Shown: positions 57,101-64,000 of the stretch, in pieces
Position numbering within the stretch: the first letter of the stretch is position 1
Layout of the letters: each line of letters begins with the position of its first letter
NCBI RefSeq assembly: GCF_003289955.1
Contig: NZ_QLZR01000007.1
Span: 1 to 64,000, forward strand
Length of the DNA: 64,000 nucleotides
Reading direction: 5' to 3'
DNA from: Planococcus halotolerans
Lineage (GTDB): Bacteria > Bacillota > Bacilli > Bacillales_A > Planococcaceae
Program-made: the position numbers and the translations under genes
The notes under the pieces: model-generated
The model's database searches: none
Told to the model about the DNA's origin: nothing
Seen by the model: only the letters and a program-made list of their open reading frames with translations

Positions 57101-57439
57101 TCATCCTTCGGCTAATAGGTTATTGACTCGGACATTTGCTGCAATAAGAACATCAGTAAGAATACGCAAAGGGGTTGTAGCCACTTCCTTGTAGCTCCGA
57201 TCAATATAAAAATGGCGGGCTTCCGGAAATTCACGTTTGACCAGCTTCCTGAGCTTTTCACCTGATTTATCTGCATCCACCAAAACAATGATATCCTGCC
57301 CTTCAAATGGCAACAGCAATTCTTCGAGCCTGGTTGCACTCACTGTACCATTTGTGCAAAGAATCGTCACGGATTCTGCAATGAGCGGCGCAATTCTGTT
57401 TTTATCCGAAATTCCCTCCACCACAATCACTTTATCCAT
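57101..57439 (-). CDS. yusF: TOPRIM-domain protein (YusF)
   Basis: A 112-residue protein that is mainly one TOPRIM domain: the glutamate in VVEGISDK (8-15) and the DxD in LVDADKSG are the expected metal ligands. Related to RNase M5/DnaG-type TOPRIM but stand-alone and short; a nucleic-acid role is inferred. Start ATG 57439 after GGGGTG. Confidence 0.88.
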   Translation of the reverse strand: MDKVIVVEGISDKNRIAPLIAESVTILCTNGTVSATRLEELLLPFEGQDIIVLVDADKSGEKLRKLVKREFPEARHFYIDRSYKEVATTPLRILTDVLIAANVRVNNLLAEG

Positions 57440-57582
57440 AATCCAACACCCCACTGAATAATTGGAATAGAAAGCATGTCGATATCTATCTATATTATAT
57501 ACCCGTTACACCCTTATCAATTGATATGCTCGCCTCATCGATCAGTATTTCAAATATGATTCCCGTGCAATAAATGCTTATT

Positions 57583-57609
57583 AAAAAAAGCGCCGAAAAA
57601 CAGGCGCTT
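57583..57609 (-). terminator. Terminator after gcvH
   Basis: Stem AAGCGCC/GGCGCTT with an eight-base loop and TTTTT on the minus strand. Confidence 0.82.
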
Positions 57610-57617
57610 ACTGGTTC

Positions 57618-57998
57618 TTACTCGTTTGTCATTTCTTTGTATTGGTCAGCATCCATCAAATCGCCCATTTCATCTTCAGAAGGAGCTCCAATGACTACCA
57701 TCCAAGCCTGCTCGTATGGAGACTCGTTAACAAATTCCGGGCTGTCTTCCAGCTCAGAGTTAACTTCAACCACTTTGCCGCTGACTGGTGCATATAGTTC
57801 CGATACCGTCTTAACAGATTCAACGCTGCCGAATGGTTCATTTTTCTTAAGTTCGTCGCCGACCTGCGGCAATTCAACGAAAACGATATCTCCAAGCTCA
57901 GCTTGCGCGAAATGAGTAATGCCGATGCGTGCTTTACCATCTTCAAGTTTTACCCATTCATGTTCTTTTGAATAACGAAGTTCTTGTGGTGTGCTCAT
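57618..57998 (-). CDS. gcvH: Glycine cleavage system H / lipoyl-relay protein
   Basis: A 126-residue H protein. The lipoylated lysine is K63 in [10 protein letters not shown]. It carries aminomethyl groups in glycine cleavage and, in Bacillales, relays octanoyl/lipoyl groups to other complexes. No gcvT/P genes are adjacent, which fits the relay role. ATG 57998 follows GGAGGCG; the open frame upstream is not coding-like. Confidence 0.94.
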   Translation of the reverse strand: MSTPQELRYSKEHEWVKLEDGKARIGITHFAQAELGDIVFVELPQVGDELKKNEPFGSVESVKTVSELYAPVSGKVVEVNSELEDSPEFVNESPYEQAWMVVIGAPSEDEMGDLMDADQYKEMTNE

Positions 57999-58076
57999 CC
58001 AAACGCCTCCAAAATATGTAGTAGCTTCAATTTCAGTTTGACATATTAACCGTCCAATTACAAGATTGCACATTAC

Positions 58077-58430
58077 TTAAGACCAGGTATTTTTATAACT
58101 CTCTTCCTTGAATCCAACAGTCGCCTCCGTGCCATTCCATGCGAGCGGACGCTTGATCAGCATGCCATTTGAAGCCAGCAGTTCCAGCTTTTCATCTTCG
58201 GACATTTCAGGGAGCCTATCCTTTAACTGAAGTTCGCGGTACTGCTGCCCGCTTGTATTGAAAAACTTCTTCAAATCGATTCCGCTGGCATCCACCATTC
58301 TTCTCAACTCATCCTTTGCCGGCGGGTTATCGACGATATGTATTTCCTTGAAGTCCACCCCGTTCGCGGTCAACCACTTTTTCGCTTTTTGGCAAGTACT
58401 GCATTTCGGGTACCAATAAAAATCCAACAT
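58077..58430 (-). CDS. yusI: ArsC/Spx-family protein (YusI)
   Basis: A 117-residue thioredoxin-fold protein of the ArsC/Spx family with C10-S-T-C13 near the N-terminus and the C-terminal LIKRPLAWNG motif. Not a proven arsenate reductase; Spx-like RNA polymerase contact is possible but the Spx RPB helix signature is not evident. AAAGGAGG precedes ATG. Beside gcvH as in B. subtilis. Confidence 0.88.
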   Translation of the reverse strand: MLDFYWYPKCSTCQKAKKWLTANGVDFKEIHIVDNPPAKDELRRMVDASGIDLKKFFNTSGQQYRELQLKDRLPEMSEDEKLELLASNGMLIKRPLAWNGTEATVGFKEESYKNTWS

Positions 58431-58484
58431 ATTTAAAACCTCCTTCTCATTACTATTCTAGCAAAGGCATGGTATGCGGGCGAA

Positions 58485-58513
58485 TAAAAAAGAGCCGCCA
58501 AAAAGATGGCGGC
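58485..58513 (-). terminator. Terminator after fadE
   Basis: Stem GCCGCCA/TGGCGGC with a seven-base loop, followed on the minus strand by TCTTTTTTATTCG. Confidence 0.9.
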
Positions 58514-58528
58514 CTTTCAAATAGTCTA

Positions 58529-60310
58529 TTAAACTACGTATTTTTCAACATCGATCAACTTAACAGCAGCTTCGCGTTTTTTAGCGATTACATTGTAAGG
58601 AGTTGAACGAGTCAATTTGCGTAATGCTGAAAGCATCATGCGCTGGTTGTCGCCATCAATTGCAGCGATCAAAGTTTCCTTCGCATCTTTTTCGATCTTG
58701 TCGAATGCTTCCTGGCAATAGATTTGTGTATAAAGAAGTTTTTGCTTCGCTTTTTCTTCACCTGAAGCAGCGATTGCTTTCTCAGTACGCAGAACAGCTG
58801 ATTCCATAGCGAATACATTGCTGACGATATCAGCGATGTTCACAAGAACTTCCTGTTCCTGTTCCAATTTCGTGCCGTAAATTTGAGCAGCAAGGCCAGC
58901 AGCAAGGATTGCGATTTTCTTCGCGTTGCCTACCAGATATTTTTCCTGAGCCAATGCTTCAGTGCCGACTTCTTCCGGCATCATCATCAACAACTCTTCC
59001 TGAAGTTTTTGAGCGTGCTGCAATAGTGGCAATTCGCCTTTCATTGCTTTACGCAACAATGTACCAGGAACCAGCAAACGGTTGATTTCGTTTGTTCCTT
59101 CAAAAATACGGTTGATGCGTGAGTCGCGGTAAATGCGCTCGATTTCATATTCCTGCATGAAGCCGTAACCGCCATGCAGCTGAACGCCTTCGTCAACGAT
59201 AAAGTCCAGTGTTTCTGTACCGAAGAATTTATTCATCGAACATTCCACTGCAAATTCAGCGATTGAATCCGCAACCAATTTACCGTTCGCGTGTTCTTCA
59301 TCCGTAAAGCCGCTCATGCGGTCCTCGAATAAACCAACAGTGCGGTAAACCGAGCTTTCAAGTGCATACAGTTGTGAAGCCATCGTCGCAAGTTTTTCAC
59401 GAGTCAGGTTGAATGATGAAATAGGTGTTTTGAATTGCTGGCGCTGGTTCGTGTAAGGAATCGTGATTTCCATCGCACGTTTTGAAGCTCCGATAGTGCC
59501 TACTCCCAATTTGTAACGGCCAATGTTCAGGATGTTGAAGGCGATGATGTGTCCACGGCCAGCTTCTCCCAACAGGTTTTCAACAGGCACTTCTGCATCT
59601 TCAAGGATCAGTGTACGAGTTGAAGATGATTTAATCCCCATTTTCTTCTCTTCAGGTCCTACAGAAACGCCTGTGAATTGGCGCTCAACGATGAATGCAG
59701 AGAACTGCTCTCCGTCGATTTTCGCGTAAACTACGAATACATCCGCAAATCCAGCGTTTGTAATCCATTGTTTTTCGCCGTTCAATACGTAGTGTGTGCC
59801 TGCTTCGTTCAACTTGGCAGTCGTTTTAGCGCCAAGTGCATCCGATCCAGAGCTTGGTTCAGTCAATGCATATGCAGCGATCATTTCACCAGTTGCAAGG
59901 CGTGGCAGGTAGCTTTGTTTTTGCTCTTCGTTACCGAAAAGAACAATCGGCAATGAACCGATACCAACGTGGGCACCGTGAGTGATCGAGAAACCGCCTG
60001 CTTTGGACATTTTTTCAGCAATCAAAGCTGAAGCGATTTTATCGAGGCCTAAACCACCGTATTGTTCAGGAACGTCAGCTCCTAAAAGACCAAGGTCTCC
60101 TGCTGTTTTCAGAAGGCGTATGGAATGGTCGAATTCATGGTTTTCAAGGTTTTCAACAACCGGCATTACTTCTGTGTTCACGTAATCCTCAGTTGTTTTA
60201 GCGATCATCTTATGTTCTTCTGTGAAATCTTCCGGTGTAAATACGCGTGAAAGATCAGCGTCTTCGATCAGGAAGCTTCCGCCTTTAATTAATGTTTTTG
60301 ATTCTGACAT
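58529..60310 (-). CDS. fadE: Acyl-CoA dehydrogenase
   Basis: A 593-residue VLCAD-like acyl-CoA dehydrogenase starting each beta-oxidation cycle with FAD. Acyl-CoA dehydrogenase N, middle and C domains occupy about 30-420, with YALTEPSSGSDA (FAD/substrate loop), QLHGGYGFMQEYEIERIYRD and IFEGTNEINR containing the base Glu; an extra helical C-terminal domain follows. Matches YusJ in B. subtilis. Unlike the tight fadNAE operon there, 398 bases containing a repeat separate it from fadA. Ribosome site AGGAGG. Confidence 0.95.
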   Translation of the reverse strand: MSESKTLIKGGSFLIEDADLSRVFTPEDFTEEHKMIAKTTEDYVNTEVMPVVENLENHEFDHSIRLLKTAGDLGLLGADVPEQYGGLGLDKIASALIAEKMSKAGGFSITHGAHVGIGSLPIVLFGNEEQKQSYLPRLATGEMIAAYALTEPSSGSDALGAKTTAKLNEAGTHYVLNGEKQWITNAGFADVFVVYAKIDGEQFSAFIVERQFTGVSVGPEEKKMGIKSSSTRTLILEDAEVPVENLLGEAGRGHIIAFNILNIGRYKLGVGTIGASKRAMEITIPYTNQRQQFKTPISSFNLTREKLATMASQLYALESSVYRTVGLFEDRMSGFTDEEHANGKLVADSIAEFAVECSMNKFFGTETLDFIVDEGVQLHGGYGFMQEYEIERIYRDSRINRIFEGTNEINRLLVPGTLLRKAMKGELPLLQHAQKLQEELLMMMPEEVGTEALAQEKYLVGNAKKIAILAAGLAAQIYGTKLEQEQEVLVNIADIVSNVFAMESAVLRTEKAIAASGEEKAKQKLLYTQIYCQEAFDKIEKDAKETLIAAIDGDNQRMMLSALRKLTRSTPYNVIAKKREAAVKLIDVEKYVV

Positions 60311-60389
60311 TTTATATTCCTCCTATTTTATAAAGCCTTATGAGATAAAAAAGCAGTTACTTTATACACCGTTTCGGCGCTTTGAACAG

Positions 60390-60690
60390 TGCAAAGATTA
60401 TGCTCCTGCGCACTGCTCGTCGCAAAGGATACGCCATCTTCGTATGGCGAACCTTGCCTCCCACAATAAGCCGAGAAGACCACTCGTCTTTGCTCCGTCG
60501 GCATTCGCCTGCTCCTGAGCCGCGCCGGCACTTAAAGAATGGCTTAGATATGGAGCAAAACAGCGCAGACGCCCAGGGGAGCCCCCAGGCAAAACCATTG
60601 TGCTCCTGAATCGCTACGCTGCTTCGTCGCAAAGACTTAGCCTTGCAAGCTTCGGCTAATGTCTTCGAAGCTGTTTTGCGGAATATCGGT
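60390..60690. repeat. Dispersed palindromic repeat element inside the fad operon
   Basis: A noncoding insert between fadA and fadE. The module TGCTCCTG...CGTCGCAAAG occurs twice (60401-60427 and 60601-60634), and the second copy closely matches 53866-53899. Several hairpins are present (GCCATCTTCGTATGGC, GCCCAGGGGAGCCCCCAGGC, TTAGCC...GGCTAA). It is GC-rich against its flanks, and any frames crossing it lack ribosome sites. Confidence 0.65.
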
Positions 60691-60708
60691 TATACATTTT
60701 AATGAATC

Positions 60709-61884
60709 CTACAGCATTTCAAAGACGCCTGCTGCGCCCATTCCTCCGCCGATGCACATTGTGACTACGCCGAATTGTTTGCCTTGGCGCTTCAGTTCAC
60801 TCATCATACGGATTGTCAGGATTGAACCGGTTGCACCCAGTGGGTGCCCAAGCGCAATTGCTCCGCCGTTCAAGTTGACTTTATCGATGTCGATGTTCAA
60901 TTTTCTGATGACTGCAAGTGATTGTGAAGCGAAAGCTTCGTTCAGTTCCCACACATCAATATCACTGACCGACAGGCCAGCAAGTTTCAATGCTTTTGGA
61001 ATCGCTTCAATCGGTCCGATTCCCATTACTTCCGGCGGCACGCCGCCTGTAGCGAATGAACGGAATTTCGCAATCGGTTTGAGGCCGAGTGCTTCCGCTT
61101 TTTCACGTTCCATTACAAGCAAAGCACCTGCGCCGTCGGATGTTTGCGAAGAGTTACCCGCTGTTACTGAACCGCGTGCAGAGAATGCCGCGCGCAGTTT
61201 GTTCAATGTCTGCACAGTCGTACCGTGGCGGACGCCTTCATCCATTTCGAACATGAAAGATTTTTCCTGGTATTTATTGTTTTCATCAACGTATCTTTTC
61301 GTAACTTCAACAGGCACGATTTCTTCATCAAAATGCCCTTTTTCAATAGCAGCTGCCGCATTTTCATGGGAGCGTACTGAGAAAGCATCCTGATCTTCAC
61401 GGCTGACGCCGTATTGAGTCGCTACCTGCTCAGCTGTGTGGCCCATGCTCATGTAATACTGAGGAGCTGTTTCAGCCAATTTCGCATTAGGACGGATGAC
61501 ATTCCCCATCATCGGCACCATACTCATCGATTCAACACCGCCAGCGATGATCGCTTCGGCGTGTCCAACCATGATGCGTTCTGCTGCATAGGCGATTGTC
61601 TGCAAGCCTGATGAACAGAAACGGTTGACTGTTACGGCAGGTGTCGTATCCGGCAAGCCTGCCAACGCTCCGATGTTGCGGGCGATGTTCATGCCTTGCT
61701 CGGCTTCCGGCATTGCACAGCCCATGATCAAATCATCTATAGGGCCGTCGTATCCGCCTGCCCGTTTTAATGTTTCCCGTACAGCGAGTGCACCGAAATC
61801 ATCCGGGCGCACCGATGCAAGAGAACCTTTTTTCGCTTTTCCGACCGGTGTTCTGGCACTGGCCACGATTACTGCTTCGCGCAT
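60709..61884 (-). CDS. fadA: Acetyl-CoA C-acyltransferase (3-ketoacyl-CoA thiolase)
   Basis: A 391-residue thiolase releasing acetyl-CoA from 3-ketoacyl-CoA. The nucleophile is C90 (VNRFCSSGLQ), the histidine is in GGAIALGHPLGATGS, and the second cysteine is C379 in CIGGGMGAAG. Matches YusK. Starts 27 bases downstream of fadN with GGAGGAAAAA upstream, so it is in one transcript with fadN. Confidence 0.95.
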   Translation of the reverse strand: MREAVIVASARTPVGKAKKGSLASVRPDDFGALAVRETLKRAGGYDGPIDDLIMGCAMPEAEQGMNIARNIGALAGLPDTTPAVTVNRFCSSGLQTIAYAAERIMVGHAEAIIAGGVESMSMVPMMGNVIRPNAKLAETAPQYYMSMGHTAEQVATQYGVSREDQDAFSVRSHENAAAAIEKGHFDEEIVPVEVTKRYVDENNKYQEKSFMFEMDEGVRHGTTVQTLNKLRAAFSARGSVTAGNSSQTSDGAGALLVMEREKAEALGLKPIAKFRSFATGGVPPEVMGIGPIEAIPKALKLAGLSVSDIDVWELNEAFASQSLAVIRKLNIDIDKVNLNGGAIALGHPLGATGSILTIRMMSELKRQGKQFGVVTMCIGGGMGAAGVFEML

Positions 61885-61911
61885 ATTTTTTCCTCCTTTA
61901 ATATCTTTGGA

Positions 61912-64000
61912 TCAGTTGCGTAACGGTTTGCCTTTGACCAGCATATGCTGCATGCGCTGCTGTGACTTCGGCTGCGCCACTAAGCTCAGGAATGCCTGGC
62001 GTTCAAGGTCAAGCAAATATTGTTCATCCACTTTCGTGCCGTATGGAACTTTGCCTCCCGATAGTACAAACGCCAATTTCTGGGCGATTTTTAGATCGTA
62101 TTCGCTGATATAGCCTGACAGGAACATTCCTTCCGCTCCAAGCAATAAAGTCGCGTATCCCGGTTCACCGGTAACAGGCACTTTTTCACGTTTCGGAGCC
62201 TGGTAGCCGTTTTCAAACAAAGACAATGCAGCCTGTTTTGCATCATAGATAAGGTGGTCGCTGTTGACGCTGATGCCATCGACAAAGTTCAGGAAGTTAT
62301 TTTCACGCGCTTCTTCTGCAGAAGTCGAAACTTTTGCCATCGCGATTGATTCGAAAACTTTGCTTGCTACATTCTGCAAGTCGAAGTCGATGCCATTCGG
62401 CAATCCTTTTAAGTGTTTCATATAAAGTTCTTTGTTTCCGCCGCCGCCAGGAATCAGCCCAACGCCCGCTTCTACTAAGCCCATATAAGTTTCCATTGAA
62501 GCCTGGATATGTGCAGCTGGAAGAGCCACTTCCGCTCCGCCTCCAAGTGCCATTCCAAATGGTGCCGCTACTACAGGTTTTGAACTGTATTTGATTTTCA
62601 TCATTGCCTTCTGGAATGTTTTGATAGTGAAATCAAGTTCGAAGATATTATCATCCTGAGCTTCCATCAAAATCATGCCCAGGTTTGCACCGACGCAGAA
62701 GTTCTTGCCCTGGTTGCCGATTACAAGCCCTTTGTAATTCTTCTCGACTTCATCAATCGCAAAATTGATCATTTGCATGATATCAAGGCCGATTGCATTC
62801 GATTGTGAATGGAACTCCAGAAGCGCAATGCCGTCTCCAAGGTCAATCAGGCTTGCACCAGAATTTGATTTGATGACGCCATGTTTTTTCTTATAACGTT
62901 TCAAGTCGATCACTTTTTCATTGACCGGAACAGCTTCGTAATCTGAACCATTGAAGAAATGAAGATCGCCGTCAACTTCTTTATAGAAAGTTTCGTTGCC
63001 GCTGTCCAGCAGGCTTTGGGCGAAAGCAGGAACGTTATGTCCTTCTTCTTTCATTTTTGCAACGGATTTCTGAACGCCGATTGCATCCCAAATTTCGAAA
63101 GGTCCTTGGTTCCAGCCGAAGCCCCATTTCATGGCATTGTCGATAGAGACGATGTCATCTGCGATTTCGCCATTCAATTCAGCGGAGTAGCGAAGAACCG
63201 GAGCCAGGATGTTCCATAATAATTCACCTGTGCGGTCATCTGCATAAACAAGCGTTTTCATCTTCGCAGAAAAACCTTTTTGTGCTTTAGCCATTTCCTG
63301 TGAAGGCGTTTTCAATTTGCCGGCAGGGCGGTATTCCAAAGTTTCAGGATCCAGTTCAAGAATTTCTTTGTCTTTTTTAAGGAAGAAACCTTGGCCGGAT
63401 TTAGCGCCGATCCATCCGTTCTCAACCATTTTTTTCATGAATTCAGGAGCTTCAAACACTTTTTGCTCTTCGCCTTCGGTTTTATCGTAGACGTTCTTCG
63501 CAACGTGCATGAATGTATCGAGGCCAACTACGTCCAATGTACGGAATGTCGCCGATTTCGGACGCCCGATTAAAGGTCCAGTGACGGAATCCACTTCACC
63601 GATTGAATAGCCACGGTTCTGCATTTCACGAAGTGTAACCAATAAACCATAAGTGCCGATGCGGTTTGCAATAAAGTTAGGTGTATCTTTTGCGATAACT
63701 ACGCCTTTGCCAAGAACATCTTCACCGAAAGCAGTCATGAACTCAACAACTTCAGGTGCAGTAGATGCCGCTGGAATTACTTCCAAAAGTTTCAGGTAGC
63801 GCGGCGGGTTAAAAAAATGAGTACCCAGGAAATGCTTGCTGAAATCCTCTGAACGGCCTTCAGCCATCGCATCGATGCTGATTCCCGAAGTGTTGGAGGA
63901 TACGATTGTGCCAGGCTTTCTTACAGCATCAATTTTTTCATACATAGATTTTTTTACATCGAGATTTTCTACGATTACTTCAACGACCCAATCAACGTCT
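61912..64000 (-). CDS. fadN: 3-hydroxyacyl-CoA dehydrogenase / enoyl-CoA hydratase (partial)
   Basis: The 5' end lies beyond the right edge; the frame is open to 64000 and the residues before the first internal Met (DVDWVVEVIVENLDVKKS) belong to the dehydrogenase Rossmann domain. Then come IVSSNTSGI, FFNPPRYLKLLEVIP and the 3HCDH C-terminal domains, followed by an enoyl-CoA hydratase domain (YKGLVIGNQGKNFCVGANLG, AALPAAHIQ). YusL (FadN) has this order. Catalyses hydration and NAD-dependent oxidation steps, upstream of fadA. Confidence 0.94.
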   Translation of the reverse strand, partial: DVDWVVEVIVENLDVKKSMYEKIDAVRKPGTIVSSNTSGISIDAMAEGRSEDFSKHFLGTHFFNPPRYLKLLEVIPAASTAPEVVEFMTAFGEDVLGKGVVIAKDTPNFIANRIGTYGLLVTLREMQNRGYSIGEVDSVTGPLIGRPKSATFRTLDVVGLDTFMHVAKNVYDKTEGEEQKVFEAPEFMKKMVENGWIGAKSGQGFFLKKDKEILELDPETLEYRPAGKLKTPSQEMAKAQKGFSAKMKTLVYADDRTGELLWNILAPVLRYSAELNGEIADDIVSIDNAMKWGFGWNQGPFEIWDAIGVQKSVAKMKEEGHNVPAFAQSLLDSGNETFYKEVDGDLHFFNGSDYEAVPVNEKVIDLKRYKKKHGVIKSNSGASLIDLGDGIALLEFHSQSNAIGLDIMQMINFAIDEVEKNYKGLVIGNQGKNFCVGANLGMILMEAQDDNIFELDFTIKTFQKAMMKIKYSSKPVVAAPFGMALGGGAEVALPAAHIQASMETYMGLVEAGVGLIPGGGGNKELYMKHLKGLPNGIDFDLQNVASKVFESIAMAKVSTSAEEARENNFLNFVDGISVNSDHLIYDAKQAALSLFENGYQAPKREKVPVTGEPGYATLLLGAEGMFLSGYISEYDLKIAQKLAFVLSGGKVPYGTKVDEQYLLDLERQAFLSLVAQPKSQQRMQHMLVKGKPLRN

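Noticed and set aside
60357-60632. Overlapping open frames across the fad insert
   Set aside because: They arise from GC-rich palindromic repeat sequence on both strands and lack ribosome sites.

Overview
The window is a chromosomal segment of a low-to-moderate GC Gram-positive bacterium of the Bacillales, most likely Planococcaceae (Planococcus/Planomicrobium type). This rests on the strong AGGAGG-type ribosome sites, the frequent TTG/GTG starts, the S-box and L-box riboswitches, and a gene order that follows the yug-yux-mrp-yui-yum-yut-yun-suf-yus arc of the Bacillus subtilis chromosome. Species assignment is inference.

Layout. The left edge (1-140) carries the leader and promoter of an outward-facing rRNA operon whose 16S gene lies outside. 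Bases 212-9406 hold a DMT-family exporter, an MgtC protein, an iron alcohol dehydrogenase, an arginine/ornithine-to-glutamate catabolic block (gudB, rocD, rocA) with a divergent, oddly degenerate RocR-like activator, and the S1 protein YugI. Bases 9495-17604 hold a very unusual 874-residue membrane protein with an ECF-sigma-like cytoplasmic head, an NSS transporter, a small XRE regulator, YugE, PatB, a cyclophilin lipoprotein and an MFS transporter. Bases 17863-23631 are the seven-gene mrpABCDEFG Na+/H+ antiporter operon. Bases 23673-29244 hold pepA, yuiD, yuiB, yuiA, NDH-2 (yumB), the Fe-S proteins YutM and YutI, and YuzD. Bases 29286-35804 are a six-gene exopolysaccharide operon resembling B. 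subtilis ydaJKLM (degenerate-GGDEF membrane proteins, GT2 synthase, GH8-like proteins, DUF2334), placed inside the otherwise conserved yut block. Bases 36382-39526 are yutJ, yuzB, yutF, yutE and yutD. Bases 39724-45747 hold an NSS transporter with its MetS-like small subunit, a lysine-riboswitch-controlled NhaC-type transporter, yunD and yunF. Bases 45881-51058 are the sufCDSUB operon. Bases 51419-56735 hold a small orphan ORF, a lipoprotein, a DAACS symporter and the SAM-riboswitch-controlled metNIQ methionine importer. Bases 56783-64000 hold yusE, yusF, gcvH, yusI and the fatty-acid beta-oxidation genes fadE, fadA and fadN (cut by the right edge).

How it fits together. Most of the window is core metabolism: nitrogen from arginine/proline fed to glutamate and 2-oxoglutarate, fatty-acid oxidation to acetyl-CoA, two NDH-2-type NADH dehydrogenases (one behind a near-textbook Rex operator), Fe-S assembly (suf, nfu, iscA types) to supply the redox enzymes, and sodium/pH homeostasis (mrp) that supports several Na+-coupled transporters. 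The most unusual pieces are the membrane-tethered sigma-like protein, the activator lacking the sigma-54 contact loop, the duplicated Yda-like polysaccharide module, and dispersed palindromic repeats, one of which splits the fad operon. No CRISPR array, tRNA gene, transposase or prophage gene was seen.
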